Position numbers and translations under genes: made by a program
Assembly (NCBI GenBank): GCA_963576475.1
Contig: OY754984.1
Location: 21,291,215-21,355,214 of the forward strand
Reading direction: 5' to 3'
Source of the DNA: Molanna angustata
Lineage: Eukaryota; Arthropoda; Insecta; Trichoptera; Molannidae
DNA: 64,000 nt
In this document: positions 11,184 through 25,621 of the stretch, piece by piece
Numbering within the stretch: position 1 is the stretch's first letter
How the letters are laid out: each line of letters opens with the position of its first letter
The notes under the pieces: model-generated
The model's database searches: none
What the model was told of the DNA's origin: nothing
What the model saw: only the letters and a program-made list of their open reading frames with translations

Positions 11184-12903
11184 TAATTAAATTTGTCTCT
11201 CTTCATAATGAAACATTGAGTCATGGGTTTTTACGAGTTATTAGTCAGATATGCCAATTTTAGATTCTTTTTGTGTCTGTCTGCTTTGTTCGGATAATAT
11301 TGAAATATTTTTCCTGGAAGAACAGTTTGGAATTTCCGGTTCATTCTTGAAAGAGATAGACGCATTTTCTTTCGTTAACTTTGATATTCATAAAGTTGAA
11401 AGATACAGCGTATTTTTAGTTTAATATATTTACAATTATCCTGCACGCGTACGCGTGTATTTTTAAATGTAAAAAAAAATATTTATTTATTCTGTACATA
11501 AAACAAACAAATATATTGTACACTGGCGGGCTTATTGCCTTAAGGCAATTTCTTCCAACCAACAAGATTATATAGTATGACAAAATTGTTTATGTACATC
11601 GACAAAAGAATGAAATAAAAAAAAATCATGGAAAATATTTATTACATTAATATAACAATTACAACATAAAATAATGAAAATACTTCGTAGCAAAACGAAT
11701 GGGATGTAGCCAACACTGAACTCTCCACACCATAGTAATTGTTCATTTTTTTCATCTTGAAAGGTTGACAATCTCTAAATGCATATTAATGAAGTACATT
11801 TCTATTAGATTCTTAAACAAATATAAGATTACCAGAGGAAAAAAGTTTTCAAAATACACCATACACACAAAAACACTGTCACGAAACTCATAGTATGTAT
11901 TTTCTACATGATACCTGTTGAGAAATTGTAAGTGAAATTGCATTACTAGCAATATGAGCATGTATGTGACGTTGTATCAATGTTGATGAGGCTCTGTATA
12001 TGTGTCAAGATAGAAGAATGCGGTGTTCGGTTCTCACTGCCTACCCCTCGAGGAAGATAGAAGTGGAGAGTAAAAAAAAAACACTTTTCTATAGAGATAT
12101 ATATACAATATCAATATGAAGTTGATTAATCAATTTTTCATACAGAATCTCACGACAAAACTCATAGTGTGCACTCTCTCTACATTATACTCGTTGAGAA
12201 ATTGATGTAATAAAATATGTACGCTTAAAAATTGTGAAATCATGACTCTCCACTATTCCATAGTGTGGAGAATAGGGTAATGGCAAGGAGAGTTTATCGG
12301 AAATAATGTACCTACATGTAATTTATAAAATGGCTGAAGTAAAAAAATAATAAATTATCGCATAAGACATTGATATTCACAACCCACTCTGAACGTAGTA
12401 CTTTTCTAGGAAAACGATACTGTTTTGTGTGGATACACGCACGTGTCGTGTTGGTATGAATGACTGAATGATTGTTCTGAAAGCAAACATCAACTAAGGA
12501 GAATTATTTATGTAAAGATAACCGGTAAACTTTTCAATCCTGTCAGTGCCATTGTGTTTCGGTGAATGTGGTTCAAAGTTTTTTAATTAAATCTTACCTA
12601 TTTTATTGTCTCGTTCCCTGAATACCAAATATGAGAATAGAAGCAGGTAGGGTTAGATGAGTGATTAATGTATAGCGCGGTTATTTCTGTCTATTATTAT
12701 TAATATTAGGTATTATTAATTCCCATTTAAACTCTCCCAAAACAATGTCCCCGATGCTAATAATAATTATACTAATATAAACTCGAGAAAACAACCCTCC
12801 AAATCGGGAATACGTAGGGGTGGAATTTCACACCGCAATCGGCAGAATCCGTCAGAGATTCTTGGCGTTTGAATTGTTTGAATTTCCTTCGTTTTAAAGA
12901 ATC

Positions 12904-13662
<759 letters not shown>

Positions 13663-14109
13663 GTGATTCGTTCGATTGAATTAAATGTGAAAACAATCAA
13701 AGATCGCACGATTGGAATTAGCTGATTTCTTTCATTTAAATTTATAGATTATCAATTATCGCGTAAATTAATAAAAAAATAAGATGCACGTCATGTAGGT
13801 ATGTCTAAAACTATTTTGAATAATTTCACAGATATGAATAAAAATATATTATTCGATGTCAATCTTCACACTTACCCTACGAGAGGATGTCAGAATTTTA
13901 GACTCGAAAAACGAGATTAACATGACATGTATGTAGACAACATAGTTTATACCATATAAGTATTTATTTATCGTATGGGTTAATCACATACACATCATAA
14001 CAAAACAAAATTTAGATACAAAAATAATAGTAATTAGCACAAGTAGGCTTGCTTGTCAAGGTTTAATGTCAATGTTTAAAATATAATTCGTCGCTGAGTC
14101 ACTCAACAA

Positions 14110-14360
14110 GAAGAAGTCCTTGAAATCTCACGCGTACGCCCTGAGGTCACACTCGGACACAATGTGGTCCATGGTCTGTCTATCCGTCCCGCAGTCACAT
14201 CTAGGGGAGACCAACCAACCACATTTGTGAAAAAAGTCAGCACATCTGCCATGTCTAGTTCGGATTCTATTTAAGGCTGTCCAGACTTTACGTGGCTGAT
14301 CGAATCCCGGCGGTTTAATTGATATGCAGGGCAGGCGGTGGTTCACCGGGTCCGAGGCCT
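14110..14360 (-). pseudogene. LINE ORF2 C-terminal fragment
   Basis: The minus-strand open stretch contains NRIRTRHGRCADFFHKCGW followed by CDCGTDRQTMDHIVSEC. This is the conserved Cys/His end of a non-LTR retrotransposon ORF2. The upstream reverse transcriptase is missing, so it is a 5'-truncated, dead copy. Confidence 0.8.
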
Positions 14361-14555
14361 CCTCTCATCTGGCTCTCCATGTCTCCATGATGCTAAAGTT
14401 GGAGTCATATAGGTCTCAAAATGTATAATAGTTTGCCACCAAACATAAAAGAAACCACAAGTCTTGTCACATTTCGTAGGCTAGGTGCTGAATACATATG
14501 TAGTTAAAAACCATTAACGCTCTTGGTCTATTAACAATGTTTGTCATATTCCATT

Positions 14556-15650
14556 AAGTAAATTGACAAATCGTATCTATCTATATACTATTGACAAAGT
14601 GTATCTATCTATATAATATTGACAAAGTGTATCTATCTATATAATATTGACAAAGTGTATCTATCTATATAATATTGACAAAGTGTATGTATCTTTATTC
14701 TATTGACAAAGTGTATCTATCTATATACTATTGACAAAGTGTATCTAACTATATAATATTGACAAAGTGTATCTATCTATATAATATTGACAAAGTGTAT
14801 CTATCTATATTCTATTGACAAAGTGTATCTATCTATATACTATTGACAAAGTGTATCTAACTATATAATATTGACAAAGTGTATCTATCTATATAATATT
14901 GACAAAGTGTATCTATCTATATACTATTGACAAAGTGTATCTAACTATATAATATTGACAAAGTGTATCTATCTATATAATATTGACAAAGTGTATCTAT
15001 CTATATAATATTGAAAAAGTGTATGTATCTATATTCTATTGACAAAGTGTATCTATCTTTATACTATTGACAGCCTGTGTCTATCTATATACTATTGACA
15101 AAGTGTATCTATCTATATAATATTAACAAAGTGTATGTTTCTATATTCTATTGATAAATTGTATATATCTTTACTGTTGACAAAGAGTATCAATCTTTAT
15201 TCTATTGACAAAGTGTATAAATGTTTATTCTATTGAAAAAGTGTATCTATCTTTATATGTACTATTGACAAAGTGTATCTATCTATATAATATTGACAAA
15301 GTGTATCTATCTATATAATATTGACAAAGTGTATATACCTTTACTGTTGACAAAATGTATCTATTTTTATTCTATTGACAATGTGTATAAATGTTTATTC
15401 TATTGACAAAATGTCTCTGTCTATATACTATTGACAAAATGTCTCTCTCTATATACTATTCACAAAGTGTATCTATCTTTATTCTATTGACAAAATGTAT
15501 CTATCTTTATACTATTGACAAAGTGTATCTCTCTATATAATATTGACAAACTGTATCTATCTTTATTCCATTGACAAAGTGGATCTATCTTTATACTATT
15601 GACAAAGTGTATCCATCTTTATACTATTGACAAAGTGTATCTATACTTTG
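14556..15650. repeat. 28-bp minisatellite, about 39 units
   Basis: The unit TTGACAAAGTGTATCTATCT followed by ATATACTA repeats for 1.1 kb. The left half is regular and the right half is increasingly variable (TCTTTATT, GTATAAATG variants). The unit is itself rich in TATC steps. It ends near 15650, where non-repetitive DNA resumes. Confidence 0.93.
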
Positions 15651-16108
15651 GCAAACTATATTTAATTTTACATTGCTTCTAGACGAACTAAGAGGAATCA
15701 TGTCACATATTTCGTTAAAACGCAACCAATCACAAATAATTTAAACAATTTTAATCAAACTTAATTAATAATTGAGTGTATTTTTAAATATATACAGCAA
15801 TTTATTCACTTTCCATATATGGTCCATCATTTTATTTAAATTTAATGAGCGTAATTTATATATCAAAGTGCCTGCTATGAAAAATATCATAATATCCATT
15901 CATTTAAACATCGCATTACTTTTATTACTGTCGTTAAATTAACGAAGCTATAAAAAAATCTTTACCAGTGAAATGTAAGCATAATGTTTATTATTTGCAA
16001 AAACCAACGTTTTTTTTTTTAATTTATAAAATAAGATTCAATTGGTTTAATCAATTTATTGCTTTCGTGTATGTATATATATCGTTTGATTGTAATAATA
16101 AACATTCA

Positions 16109-16224
16109 GGGCCTTACTTACTATTTGTAATTTAGGTTTAAGCTGATACTTACCCAGTTTTTTGTATGGCCAAAACTGACTTAGCATTGGATTAAACTCG
16201 TATTATAAATAGTAAGTAAGGCCC
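16109..16224. mobile_element. Short MITE, 116 bp
   Basis: It begins GGGCCTTACTTACTATTTGT and ends with the near reverse complement (ATAAATAGTAAGTAAGGCCC), so the terminal inverted repeats are about 23 bp. The interior is short and non-coding. No clear target duplication was found. Confidence 0.75.
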
Positions 16225-16477
16225 AAAGTATATAGCGTCGTTGCAAGAACGATGTTGAGTCCTTATATACATATACATACTAACTCACACACATATACCC
16301 CAACCCCAAACACACATGCATACACTACTCTTATAAATAATTTCTACTCCTCACTAACCCAAGGGTAGGTATATAGTGGGGAATTATTATTTCGCAATTT
16401 TTAATGGTATGTTTTTAATGCAGTTTATCAACTAGTATCATGCTGACATTGTATTCTGAAAGTATCATCATAATGTA

Positions 16478-16481
<4 letters not shown>

Positions 16482-16567
<86 letters not shown>
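16482..16567. repeat. (GT)n microsatellite
   Basis: An 86-bp GT tract with one GTATGTGTGC interruption near 16521. Confidence 0.97.
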
Positions 16568-16569
<2 letters not shown>

Positions 16570-16629
16570 ATGTACGTCGTGTTTATTTTTCTTAATTCGA
16601 TTCTTGTCAAATTTTGAAAATATGTATAT

Positions 16630-16965
16630 CTAATACTCGCTTAGACCCCATTAAAATCTGAAGGATATATGAATAGTGCTTCTCAAATTAAACGTCCAAT
16701 ATTTTAAAGTGACTCCTAGCTCAGGTAACTTATATTTGAATTTTTATTCTCAAATTGGTTAAAAGACTCATAACTTTCATAAAATGCCATTGAAGGATTA
16801 TCATGGTTTCATAATAAAATATTTAAATAAAAAAATAATTGAACAAACTCATTCAATGAAAATGCTGAAATTTTTCATACAAAATTTGAATTCTTTATGG
16901 AGTAACTTGTTAGTGAGGAGTTTAGCGTTTGCCACAACCCACTCGTTTTTCTCATAGTTTTAAAT
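16630..16965 (-). repeat. Dispersed repeat family Y, short form, copy 1
   Basis: Matches 54900-55355 in the same orientation (CTCGCTTAGA, GTGACTCC(T/G)AGCTCAGG, AATGCCATTGAAG, GCCACAACCCACTCGTTTTT). The same landmarks occur on the + strand at 30085-30180 and 36262-36370, joined to a longer interior. This copy lacks that interior, so it is probably a deleted derivative. Confidence 0.75.
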
Positions 16966-17428
16966 ATGTAAGCACACCAGTTAAAGTGTAATATTAATAC
17001 TATGGAAATTTTCAATTGGTTTAAGATTTTTTTACATAACACATCTTTATAATAAATGTTATAATATTGTAAATTTCCCCGAAAACAAATAAAACCAAAA
17101 ATAAAATAAAATTTGTACTAACGTGACCAAATTGACGATTTAGTTATTTTACAGATAATATAATTATTTGAACAAAATGATATTTTGAGTAAATTTACAT
17201 AATCAAAGTCCTTAATATATTCTGTGAAGTAGGTAAGTACTTTAGAAATAGTAATTATAAAGTTATAATTATTGTGTGTGAATAGGATTTAACTTGGAGC
17301 AATCACTTATATCATATCTTAACTTTGTATACTGTATATACATATAGTCTATAGGTAGACAAAACGATAAACACTCTTATTATGATAATTTTGATAAGAA
17401 ATATGTTAACGTAGGTGTTAGAGCAATA

Positions 17429-18564
17429 GAGGGCGACTGCTGCAAACGTACCTATTTTTCATTTTTTTTATTCCAGCATTATTTCTAATCAAATCGTTTT
17501 GAAAAAATAATTTAGATAATTTGGGTATTACATAACAAAGAAAAATTTATCTTAACTTTTTAATAATATTCTTGTAGAAAAATAGTGGCATACCCCGATT
17601 TCCAACGTTTATCTTATATTTTTATAAACTGTAAGGCATATAGCAATATATATTTTTTTGAATTAAAGAAGACAAAAATATCTGGAAAAAAATGTCGTGA
17701 CGTTGCATTAATGCTTCGGGTTTAGTAAGAAACCTAAAAAAACATTTTTTTTCCTTTTACTGCCATTGCGAAATAAAAGTTTTTTTATGTTTATTTACTT
17801 AACCTGATGCATCAATGCTCAACGTCACAGCATATTTTTCCAGATATTTTGTTCTTCTTTAATTTAAAAAAATATATAAATATATGTTATCTTTATATAT
17901 ATAATTCTTCTGTACGTGTGTATGTCACTGAACTCCTCCTAAACGGCTGAACCGATTTTGATGAATTTTTTTGTGTGTGTTTGTGTGAGTCTTTGAATGG
18001 TATAGATTTACAAAATGGAATTTTAAACATTAATATAATAAAAGGAAAAGGAAAAACATGATTTTTTATAACTTTAAATTATAATAGGTGGCGCTAATGT
18101 CGAATTAGCAATGTTTAGTTTTTTCTATCTGACAACACTAAGAAATTTGACCATTTTATTATGATGTTTTGCAATTATATACGAAATGACAATCAATCTA
18201 ACCTCAAAGTGTTTAGCGGCTCATCGAACAAGAAAACGTAAGTTTGCTCAGCGAATACCTAATAACATCCATATGATTCAAATATATATTACATATATTT
18301 TTTGTTTCACTAATAGTTCGGGCAGGACAACGTCTGTCGGGTCCACTAGTATAATATAGTTTTTTTAGAAATATATGATAAATATCGGGGTTGGGGTATG
18401 CTTATTATTTTTCTTCAAGAATATATACAGAACATAATTAATAAGTAAAGATTTATTTTTCATTATTAATATCCAGACTAAGTTATTTTTTTCAAAAAGA
18501 TTCGTTTTGTAGTGATGATGCAATATCGAATTGAAAAAATAGGTACGTTGGCAGCAGTCGCCCC
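17429..18564. mobile_element. Foldback MITE, TTAA-type family, copy 2 (Helitron inside)
   Basis: Starts GAGGGCGACTGCTGCAAACG and ends CGTTGGCAGCAGTCGCCCC, the same inverted ends as copies 1 and 3. Its flanks (AATA / TTAT) no longer show an intact TTAA duplication. The right arm is interrupted by a Helitron at 17890-18349. Confidence 0.85.
17890..18349 (+). mobile_element. Non-autonomous Helitron, 460 bp
   Basis: It begins with TC (TCTTTATATATATAATTC), contains ACGGCTGAACCGATTTTGAT, a sequence widespread in Lepidopteran Helitrons, and ends with a GC-rich hairpin region (GGACAACGTCTGTCGGGTCC) and CTAG. It sits exactly between an A (17889) and a T (18350), with no target duplication, as expected for Helitrons. 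No Rep/helicase gene is present, so it depends on enzymes from elsewhere. Confidence 0.88.
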
Positions 18565-18910
18565 TTATACTTGAACCAAGTTTGATCCACCATGGCTTGT
18601 CGGTATTTGATCCAATTTCAACTTGGTGACCCCCCTTGTATTGGTTGGTTTTTTAGGGGTTATAGGTTATATTCCTTGTGTTGTCTGATGTGTAGCCGCT
18701 CCGGGGATGAACAGGTCTCTAAGTCCTATAACATCGACAATGCCGTGGGATTGGAAATCTATGAATTCCTCTCAATTTTCATGGAGTTTAAATAATGAGA
18801 TTTATAATAATTAAAATTGTTTAAATTTTTTCCACAATGTCAACTTCGAAAAGGTTTATGATAAAATAAACTAATAACTTGAAGGTTTTTTCGTTGACAC
18901 TGTGGAAGTT

Positions 18911-19171
18911 CATAATTATAAATTGTAAAAAACACTTATAAATAGAAACACAGTTAGATTCCACAATGTAATGCTTTCGGCAGTCACAGCTGGCATTCTC
19001 AGAGGTACACTATATAGTCAAGTATGAGTATATAGTATGAGTATATAGTGTGCCTCTGAGGATATCAGCTGTGACTGGCGAAAACGCTTAGGCAAATATA
19101 AAAATACTCATTGTGGAATCTAACTGTGTTTCTATTTATAAGTGTTTTTTACAATTTAAAATAAATTAATT
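18911..19171. mobile_element. Foldback element with ~60-bp inverted arms
   Basis: The left arm (ATTGTAAAAAACACTTATAA, then GAAACACAGTTAGATTCCAC) returns inverted at the right (GTGGAATCTAACTGTGTTTC, then TTATAAGTGTTTTTTACAAT). The centre contains a second, looser inverted pair around the TATATAGT steps at 19015-19050. Confidence 0.85.
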
Positions 19172-19741
19172 TAACCATTGTTATGACTCTGAGTAATTTG
19201 TTTGTTTGGGTACTTTAGGATTCGGGGGCGTTTACATACAATTTAAATTAATCCACAGCAATTTAAAGTCGAAACTATTCGCATTAGACTATGTATATGT
19301 GTATATAATATATAAGAGACATGCTGGATCACTTCTGGGAATATTTCTATTGTTAGTTATTGAATTATGAAGTATTCAAACACCTGTGAACGAAACTCGC
19401 CAACTTAATAATAATACCTACTAATCGAATTCCTGTAGCGGCACAATTATATATAATAATAAACTTTCACGATATAAATCATTAGTTGAATAATTTCAAT
19501 TGTATCGCAACGTAATAATATCTATGTTATGTCTGATGAATGAAAGGATCGTTTGAAATACCTACTCTTAAGTCATCCGGCTCGATGGACCCAAATAATA
19601 TTTTTATGGAGTCCGGCTCGAAGGACCAAAATGACATTCTTAAGTCATCCAGCTCAAAAGACCAAAAAATGTGTTAGAATCACCTTAAAAATATTCTAAG
19701 ATTATTCGGCTCGAAGGACCAAATAATAAAAAATAATATGC

Positions 19742-20010
19742 GGTGATAACCCAGCGGTAAGGTCGTCGCCTCACGTGCGTGAGGGCGACGGTTCGAATCC
19801 GTGCGGGGCACGCACCTCTGGATTTTCAAAAAATCTATATGCGGATTTATATCACTAGCTATATGTAGCAATGATCCAATTTGTCTGGTTCCTATTTCTA
19901 AGGGTTGTGAAGGTCAGATGGCAGTCGCTTCAATGTAATAACCAGACTTGCCAATTTCAGGATCATGGTCAAAGCATACCCCGATAGAAACGGGACAAAA
20001 GTGCTATGGA
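19742..20010 (+). mobile_element. tRNA-derived SINE, family 2
   Basis: The tRNA-like head has the A-box segment TGATAACCCAGCGGTAAGG and B box GGTTCGAATCC. A body follows with GGTTGTGAAGGTCAGATGGC and GCATACCCCGATAGAAACGG. The degenerate GGCTCGAAGGACCAAA motif repeats on both sides (19575-20100). SINE and not a tRNA gene, because of the long body. Confidence 0.75.
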
Positions 20011-20989
20011 GGAGAAAAAAGACCAAATAATATGTTTGATTCTTTTGGATCGAAGGACCAGAAATAATAAGCGTGAGTCGTAAGGCTTGTAGGACCGAAA
20101 ATAGTTATCTTCAATATGGAAGATTCAAGTAATGGATTGCAGATTTCTAACTAGAGGACTAAAAATAACAATCTTGTTGATTCATTTTTGTAAATGAGAA
20201 TATTCTCAACTCATCCGGATTCTCGTCTTCATGACTGAGGATGGTGGCTGTAATCATTTCCTCTTTCCGCCTCCATGATATCTGATCGCGAAATCTGTTC
20301 TGGGCGGAACTTCATTCGGATTTAAGTATTTTAATATTATCTCATGTCTGAATGCACAGCGTCAATGACAAATCATTGTTCTCCAAATCGATCGATTAAA
20401 TTCAGCATTATTTACGAGTGTGGCACAAAGGACCATACTTTCGGAACCAGAAGTTCAAAATCTACAATATTACAGTCAAAGGTTATCTTTATTGAAATAC
20501 TCAATACGTGAACTAGGAATATTTCAACTAAAGATTTTACAGTATATTACTATTTAATTTATAAATAGTGTATCTACATTACATATCGCGTTACACAGAC
20601 GACACTTGGAAAGATATTTATATATTTATTTCCCAAATATATATTTGAGCGGGCTGACGAATGCAGAGAAAAACCTTGAATGATCTGAACATAGTAACTT
20701 TATTTAAATACTTTTTCAATATTATACAATTTTTCGGTAAAAACAAACATTACTTCCAAAATACATTGTTTGGCCCTTTTCAGTGTAGATAGCTATGTAG
20801 CAGTAGCACCCAAAGTATGACTATATACCAATATTTTGTCAATTACTGAACTATTTTTTTCTTAATGGGTAGAGAATAAAAGTGATTCATTAGATTATCT
20901 AAAACTAATTCTTATTATTGACACATTTTACGGAGAAAAATCGTATGTAGAGGTTTATTAGAATAGGATTACTTAACCTTTTCTAAGAC

Positions 20990-21087
20990 TTTGTATGTTT
21001 TCAGTTTAGATCTGTGAGATGATAAATATCATAAGACTCCAGAATGTGGCAACTTATTATTGAGTACCGGTTAAATTAATAATTGAC
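20990..21087 (+). mobile_element. SINE family 3, body fragment
   Basis: Matches the body of the full copy at 26824-27060 (GATCTGTGAGA, ATCATAAGACTCC, AATGTGGCAACTT, TTGACATA). It is broken at 21087 by the element at 21088-21700, and short family-3-like scraps resume after about 21725. Confidence 0.7.
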
Positions 21088-21700
21088 ATAGGCCCGGTAT
21101 CACAGTCGGCCCTCAACTCATTGAATTTGTTAAAATCAAGATTAATGTTAAGGGGAGATTGAATCATTTCCGTATTACAGTGCAATATATATAACATGTC
21201 AGTTACTAAATCTTCAATTATAGACATATTTTACTTTTTCCGTGGTTATCATAATATATCCTTGTGGTTCTGTCAAATTATAAATAAACCTCAAATAATA
21301 CGAACTACAATACGGGACGCTACGACTCGAAATACTATTGCTTTACTATCCAACATGGTAAATTGAATTTTTTTCACCAAAATAATGCTTTTAAATGCCC
21401 ATGTTCGTTTCAATATGGCTGTCAGTTTGTTTTGTTGTGTGGCGCCACCGTCGATACAACTAACGCCTCTAGTGATAGAACACTGAAACTACACTCGTTG
21501 CCTAGCAACGAGTCGAGAAATGACAGTTGACTCACCGTTAAGTACTTAATCCGCCAGAAACGTTGAGTTAAATATTTGTCGTTTTAGTGACGTATTTGAG
21601 GGAAGATTAGGCCTAAACGGACACTTTAATACGCTATATTTTTGTAAAACTTGAGTTTAGCTCTCAAACTGAGACTGTAATACCTGCCCATAGTGTCCCC
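21088..21700. mobile_element. Non-autonomous DNA element, ~610 bp, inside a SINE
   Basis: Starts GGCCCGGTATCACAGTC and ends with a related inverted sequence (GACTGTAATACCTGCCC). No transposase ORF. It interrupts SINE family 3. Internally it holds a 21-bp perfect-arm palindrome at 21493-21513. The superfamily cannot be assigned because the target duplication is unclear. Confidence 0.6.
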
Positions 21701-22639
21701 CGATAGGTAGACGAGGAGACGAGGTACTATACCTATTATTTGCCTGAGGAGCAATACAAAATTTAATAAATATATATTAATGCTAGCCATTCCAATTGGA
21801 TCCATGACGTTCTTGCAGACCGTCTAAATCTGCAAATTAAAGATAAATCAACATTATTTAGCATTCTCATTCCCGAAACATCAGATCACGGGAGTTTTTT
21901 TATCGTGGTTTTCATTTGCTCGATTTCAAGAATTATGTATATTTTGTTCCAAAATGCAAATGTTATTTTTTTGTTATTAAGTAGATACTTAGTCTAAAAT
22001 ATTTAAATGAATTCTCTGTGTGGACCACCGCAGACAGTTAAAAATGTAAAAATAATAATCTCTTCTTCCAATAATAAATCCTCGTGAAATTATTCCACTC
22101 GAATAGAAATCCGATTGTGAATGTAAATTGATTAATTAAAAAACATACCCTCATTCATTAGTTTCCAACCTTTTTCTCTTACGTACCTTTTAATATTAAG
22201 TAAGGAATAAGGAATGAATATATAAAAACAGAGCTGTTGGATACAGAGAGAAGGGAATATTGCACCTACCTGGTGGGGGATTTCTTCCTTCGTCTGGGAG
22301 TTCTTCACGGAAGGCACAACACAAAATATTGGTGAAAGACACACCACTTCCAAACACGGTTTGGGTGTATTAAAGGGGGCGCACGGCGCGTAGTATTTAG
22401 TTGATCAACACGAAAGGACACGAAATATGTATATTTCGAGCGTATTGAAACTATTTTACTTCTTCAACTGACGGTGATATCACGACGAGTTGTAGACGAT
22501 TGTATTAACAGCTGACTACTCATGTATGTAGCAATATTTTTGGGAGAGGAAAAGGTTGGGAGTGTTGCCTCATTTACCGAACAAGAGCGAAACTAATAAA
22601 ATGTTATAGCAAGTTTATGTTATCTGCCAAACCCAAGAT

Positions 22640-22910
22640 CGGCTGCTGGAGTGTCCTTAAGGGACAAAATTAAAAGTTCACGCATTCGTGGAAGCCTAGA
22701 CGATACTGATATACATAGTTATATAGAGGGAAGACAGTTGAGGTGGTGCGAGCACGTTGAACGAAGAACGCCAGATTATATGGTAAACCGAGCAATCTCC
22801 ATTGATCTTCCTAGACTTACATCCAGAGGAAGACCAAAGAATTCCTGGATCGTGGAAAGACAAAACCGATTGCAGATACATTTCCTAGGTGACACAATAT
22901 AGAACAGAAG
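22640..22910 (+). pseudogene. LINE ORF2 C-terminal fragment
   Basis: An open stretch includes LRDKIKSSRIRG, GRQLRWCEHVERRT, SRGRPKNSWI. These match the consecutive blocks L(R)W.GHV.R and GRP...W seen at the C-terminus of RTE-like LINE reverse transcriptases. No RT core is present, so it is truncated. Confidence 0.65.
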
Positions 22911-23169
22911 GACCTATCATTAATTGACGAGAAAAGCTGACCCCAACAATCAGCAACAGACAAAGAGTTGGGATATAGCAAGGAAGAAGAAACTCGATTT
23001 CAGGCCAAACAAGTTTGTCCCTTGCCAAACTACCAATAACCAATCTTACCAAACTTTTGGTTAGACTATGTTGGTTAGGTTATGTTGTCCTGGACTTAAC
23101 TATGATACGTGTAGGACAAACTATATGTCCCTGTTATTGGGGTAAGCAAAGCCGAAAAAATCGAGTGCC

Positions 23170-23565
23170 ATACATTTCTCTTTTTTTAAGGAATGAATAT
23201 GTCCTTGTTACAAGTATTTCGCTAATCTCACCACCACCCGCTCTGCATATGGGCACTCTAAACGACCTCTTCACAGAACACTAAGTCAGTGACAAGAAAA
23301 AATGCATTGCACGAAAAGTAGCTCATGGAGCCCTCTAAGATAGGCGATCTCGACACCATAGTGCAAAAAAGAACAATTGACGAATGCGAATAGAAGATTC
23401 ACACGCGTAGACTGTCATTGACTTCAGATCTATTATGGAAAAAAAATTCATACATTCAATAAACTAAGCATAAATGCTTGTTCTATATGTAAATGAAATC
23501 GGTTGTGGCAGGTTTCGAACTCGCGACCACTGGACAGCGCGCTAACAGCTCTGCCACCCACCACC
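23170..23565 (-). mobile_element. SINE family 1, split copy, minus strand
   Basis: The tRNA-like head lies at about 23490-23565 (TCGAACTCGCGACCACTGGA reads as the inverted B box) and part of the body at 23455-23480. A piece with the tail motif (ATGAATATGTCCTTGTTACAAG) lies at 23190-23215. About 230 bp of foreign sequence separates the two parts. Confidence 0.7.
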
Positions 23566-24498
23566 TATCTTTTTTTTATTTGCCTACATTCATCGCCTCA
23601 TTCACATTCATACATCTTTTCATACATTATAGTTTGTTATATACACTTTCTCTTCCTCCAGAATATGGTTCACATGGTCCTGCCAATGTTTTCTTGGTCG
23701 GTAACTTACAAAAAAACATTTTATAAGAAAAAAAAAAAATTATTCAAGTAACTTTATTAATAATTAATTAACCTCATAAATATTTATAATAATCATAAAT
23801 ATTTAAAAAAAAATCTGCATATTTTTGTAACTTTTGTAACAGTCGTTTTGTATTTCCTTTTTTTCAAAGGCAACATGTTTTTAGTAAAAAAATTTAATAT
23901 GTTTATTATTTCTAGTTTAGCGAAACACTTATTAGTATATACAGGTACATGCACGCACATAAATCACACCCTGAACCAATTCTGTTTTTGCGGGAGGCTT
24001 GAGACAAACACATACACTAACATTATCATCCTTTCATTACTTTAGATTGGGAACCGCTGTTTTAATCGGTAAGGGACCCACAAAACCAGGGGGATTGAGT
24101 TATATGGCATTGCGGACTTTGAGAAGTAGATAGATATACGCGAGTAGGTACAAATTTTATTCGGATAAGTCCGTACAAAAGTCTTGGGTATACCTATGTA
24201 ATTAAAGCCGCTCCAAATTATTATTAGTAAGTATTATTATTTCCTCTTTCAATTTATTCCTTGGCGTTCTCCATTCTTAAAATAGGGTTAATTTAATCCT
24301 TTAAACTGTTGAATAAAAATAATTCGCTTGAATGAGTCGCGTTCTTGTACCTACTTATTAAACTCGGGAAACCAAGATATTATTGTCGAAAAGTAGAGAG
24401 AAGTGATTCATCAAACGTTGTTAGAAGTAATAAAGAATGCTTGCAAAATTTGTGATGGGTGGAATATTTGGTAATTGATATAACTGGATTCTTGCAGC

Positions 24499-25035
24499 TA
24501 ACCGGAGTTACTTTGGTCTCATTGGACAATTGAAATCACCCCTATTGTCCAGAAAAACTAAAGCCACACTATACAAGACACTAATTAGACCAGTCTTTAC
24601 ATATGCCTCGGAGACCTGGACATTAACCAAGCACGATGAAAACAGACTTGACGCCTTTGAAAGAAAAATCACCAATTACTGATGGTCAAACATGGCGTAA
24701 GAGATACAAAACTGAGCTCTATGATCTTTACCAGGACATCAGCGTGGTCAAGCTTATTAAGATTAGCAGACTACGCTGGCTGGGTCATGTACACCGTATG
24801 GATGATCTGGAGCTCTCAAAAAAGGTGTTGACTAACAACCCAAGCGGTATAAGAAGCGTAGGGAGACCTAAGCTACGATGCGATGGTTGGACGGCGTTGT
24901 CGCGGATTGTCGGGCTATGGGGCAGCAGAACTGGAAAGTGGCAGCCAACAATAGAGCAGTTTGGAGAAGATTCTTGGAGGCAGCTAGGACCCATCAAGGG
25001 TTGTAACGCTGAGAATGATGATGAGGATGATATAA
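24499..25035 (+). pseudogene. 5'-truncated LINE (RTE-like) with frame breaks
   Basis: Conserved blocks appear in order: ATLYKTLIRPVFTYASETWT, RLRWLGHVHRM, GRPKLRCDG and a C-terminal WRQLGP / RTHQGL-type end. At least two frame changes are needed to follow them. This is the C-terminal third of ORF2, ending in a GATGATGAGGATGAT tail. Confidence 0.8.
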
Positions 25036-25194
25036 CTGGGGGGCAAGTCTGGTCCCACCGGCGAAATCAAAACCCTCACGATTACCCATATCATGGATAT
25101 AATTATTATATTTGTTTTGCTTTGTTTTAATTCCAAATATAAAAAGAATTACATAAGTAATAATTACATAACAGTATTAATACAATTCAAATAG

Positions 25195-25621
<427 letters not shown>

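Noticed and set aside
14556..15650. CRISPR-like array of regularly spaced repeats
   Set aside because: The units are contiguous with no unique spacers, and the genome is eukaryotic. It is a minisatellite.
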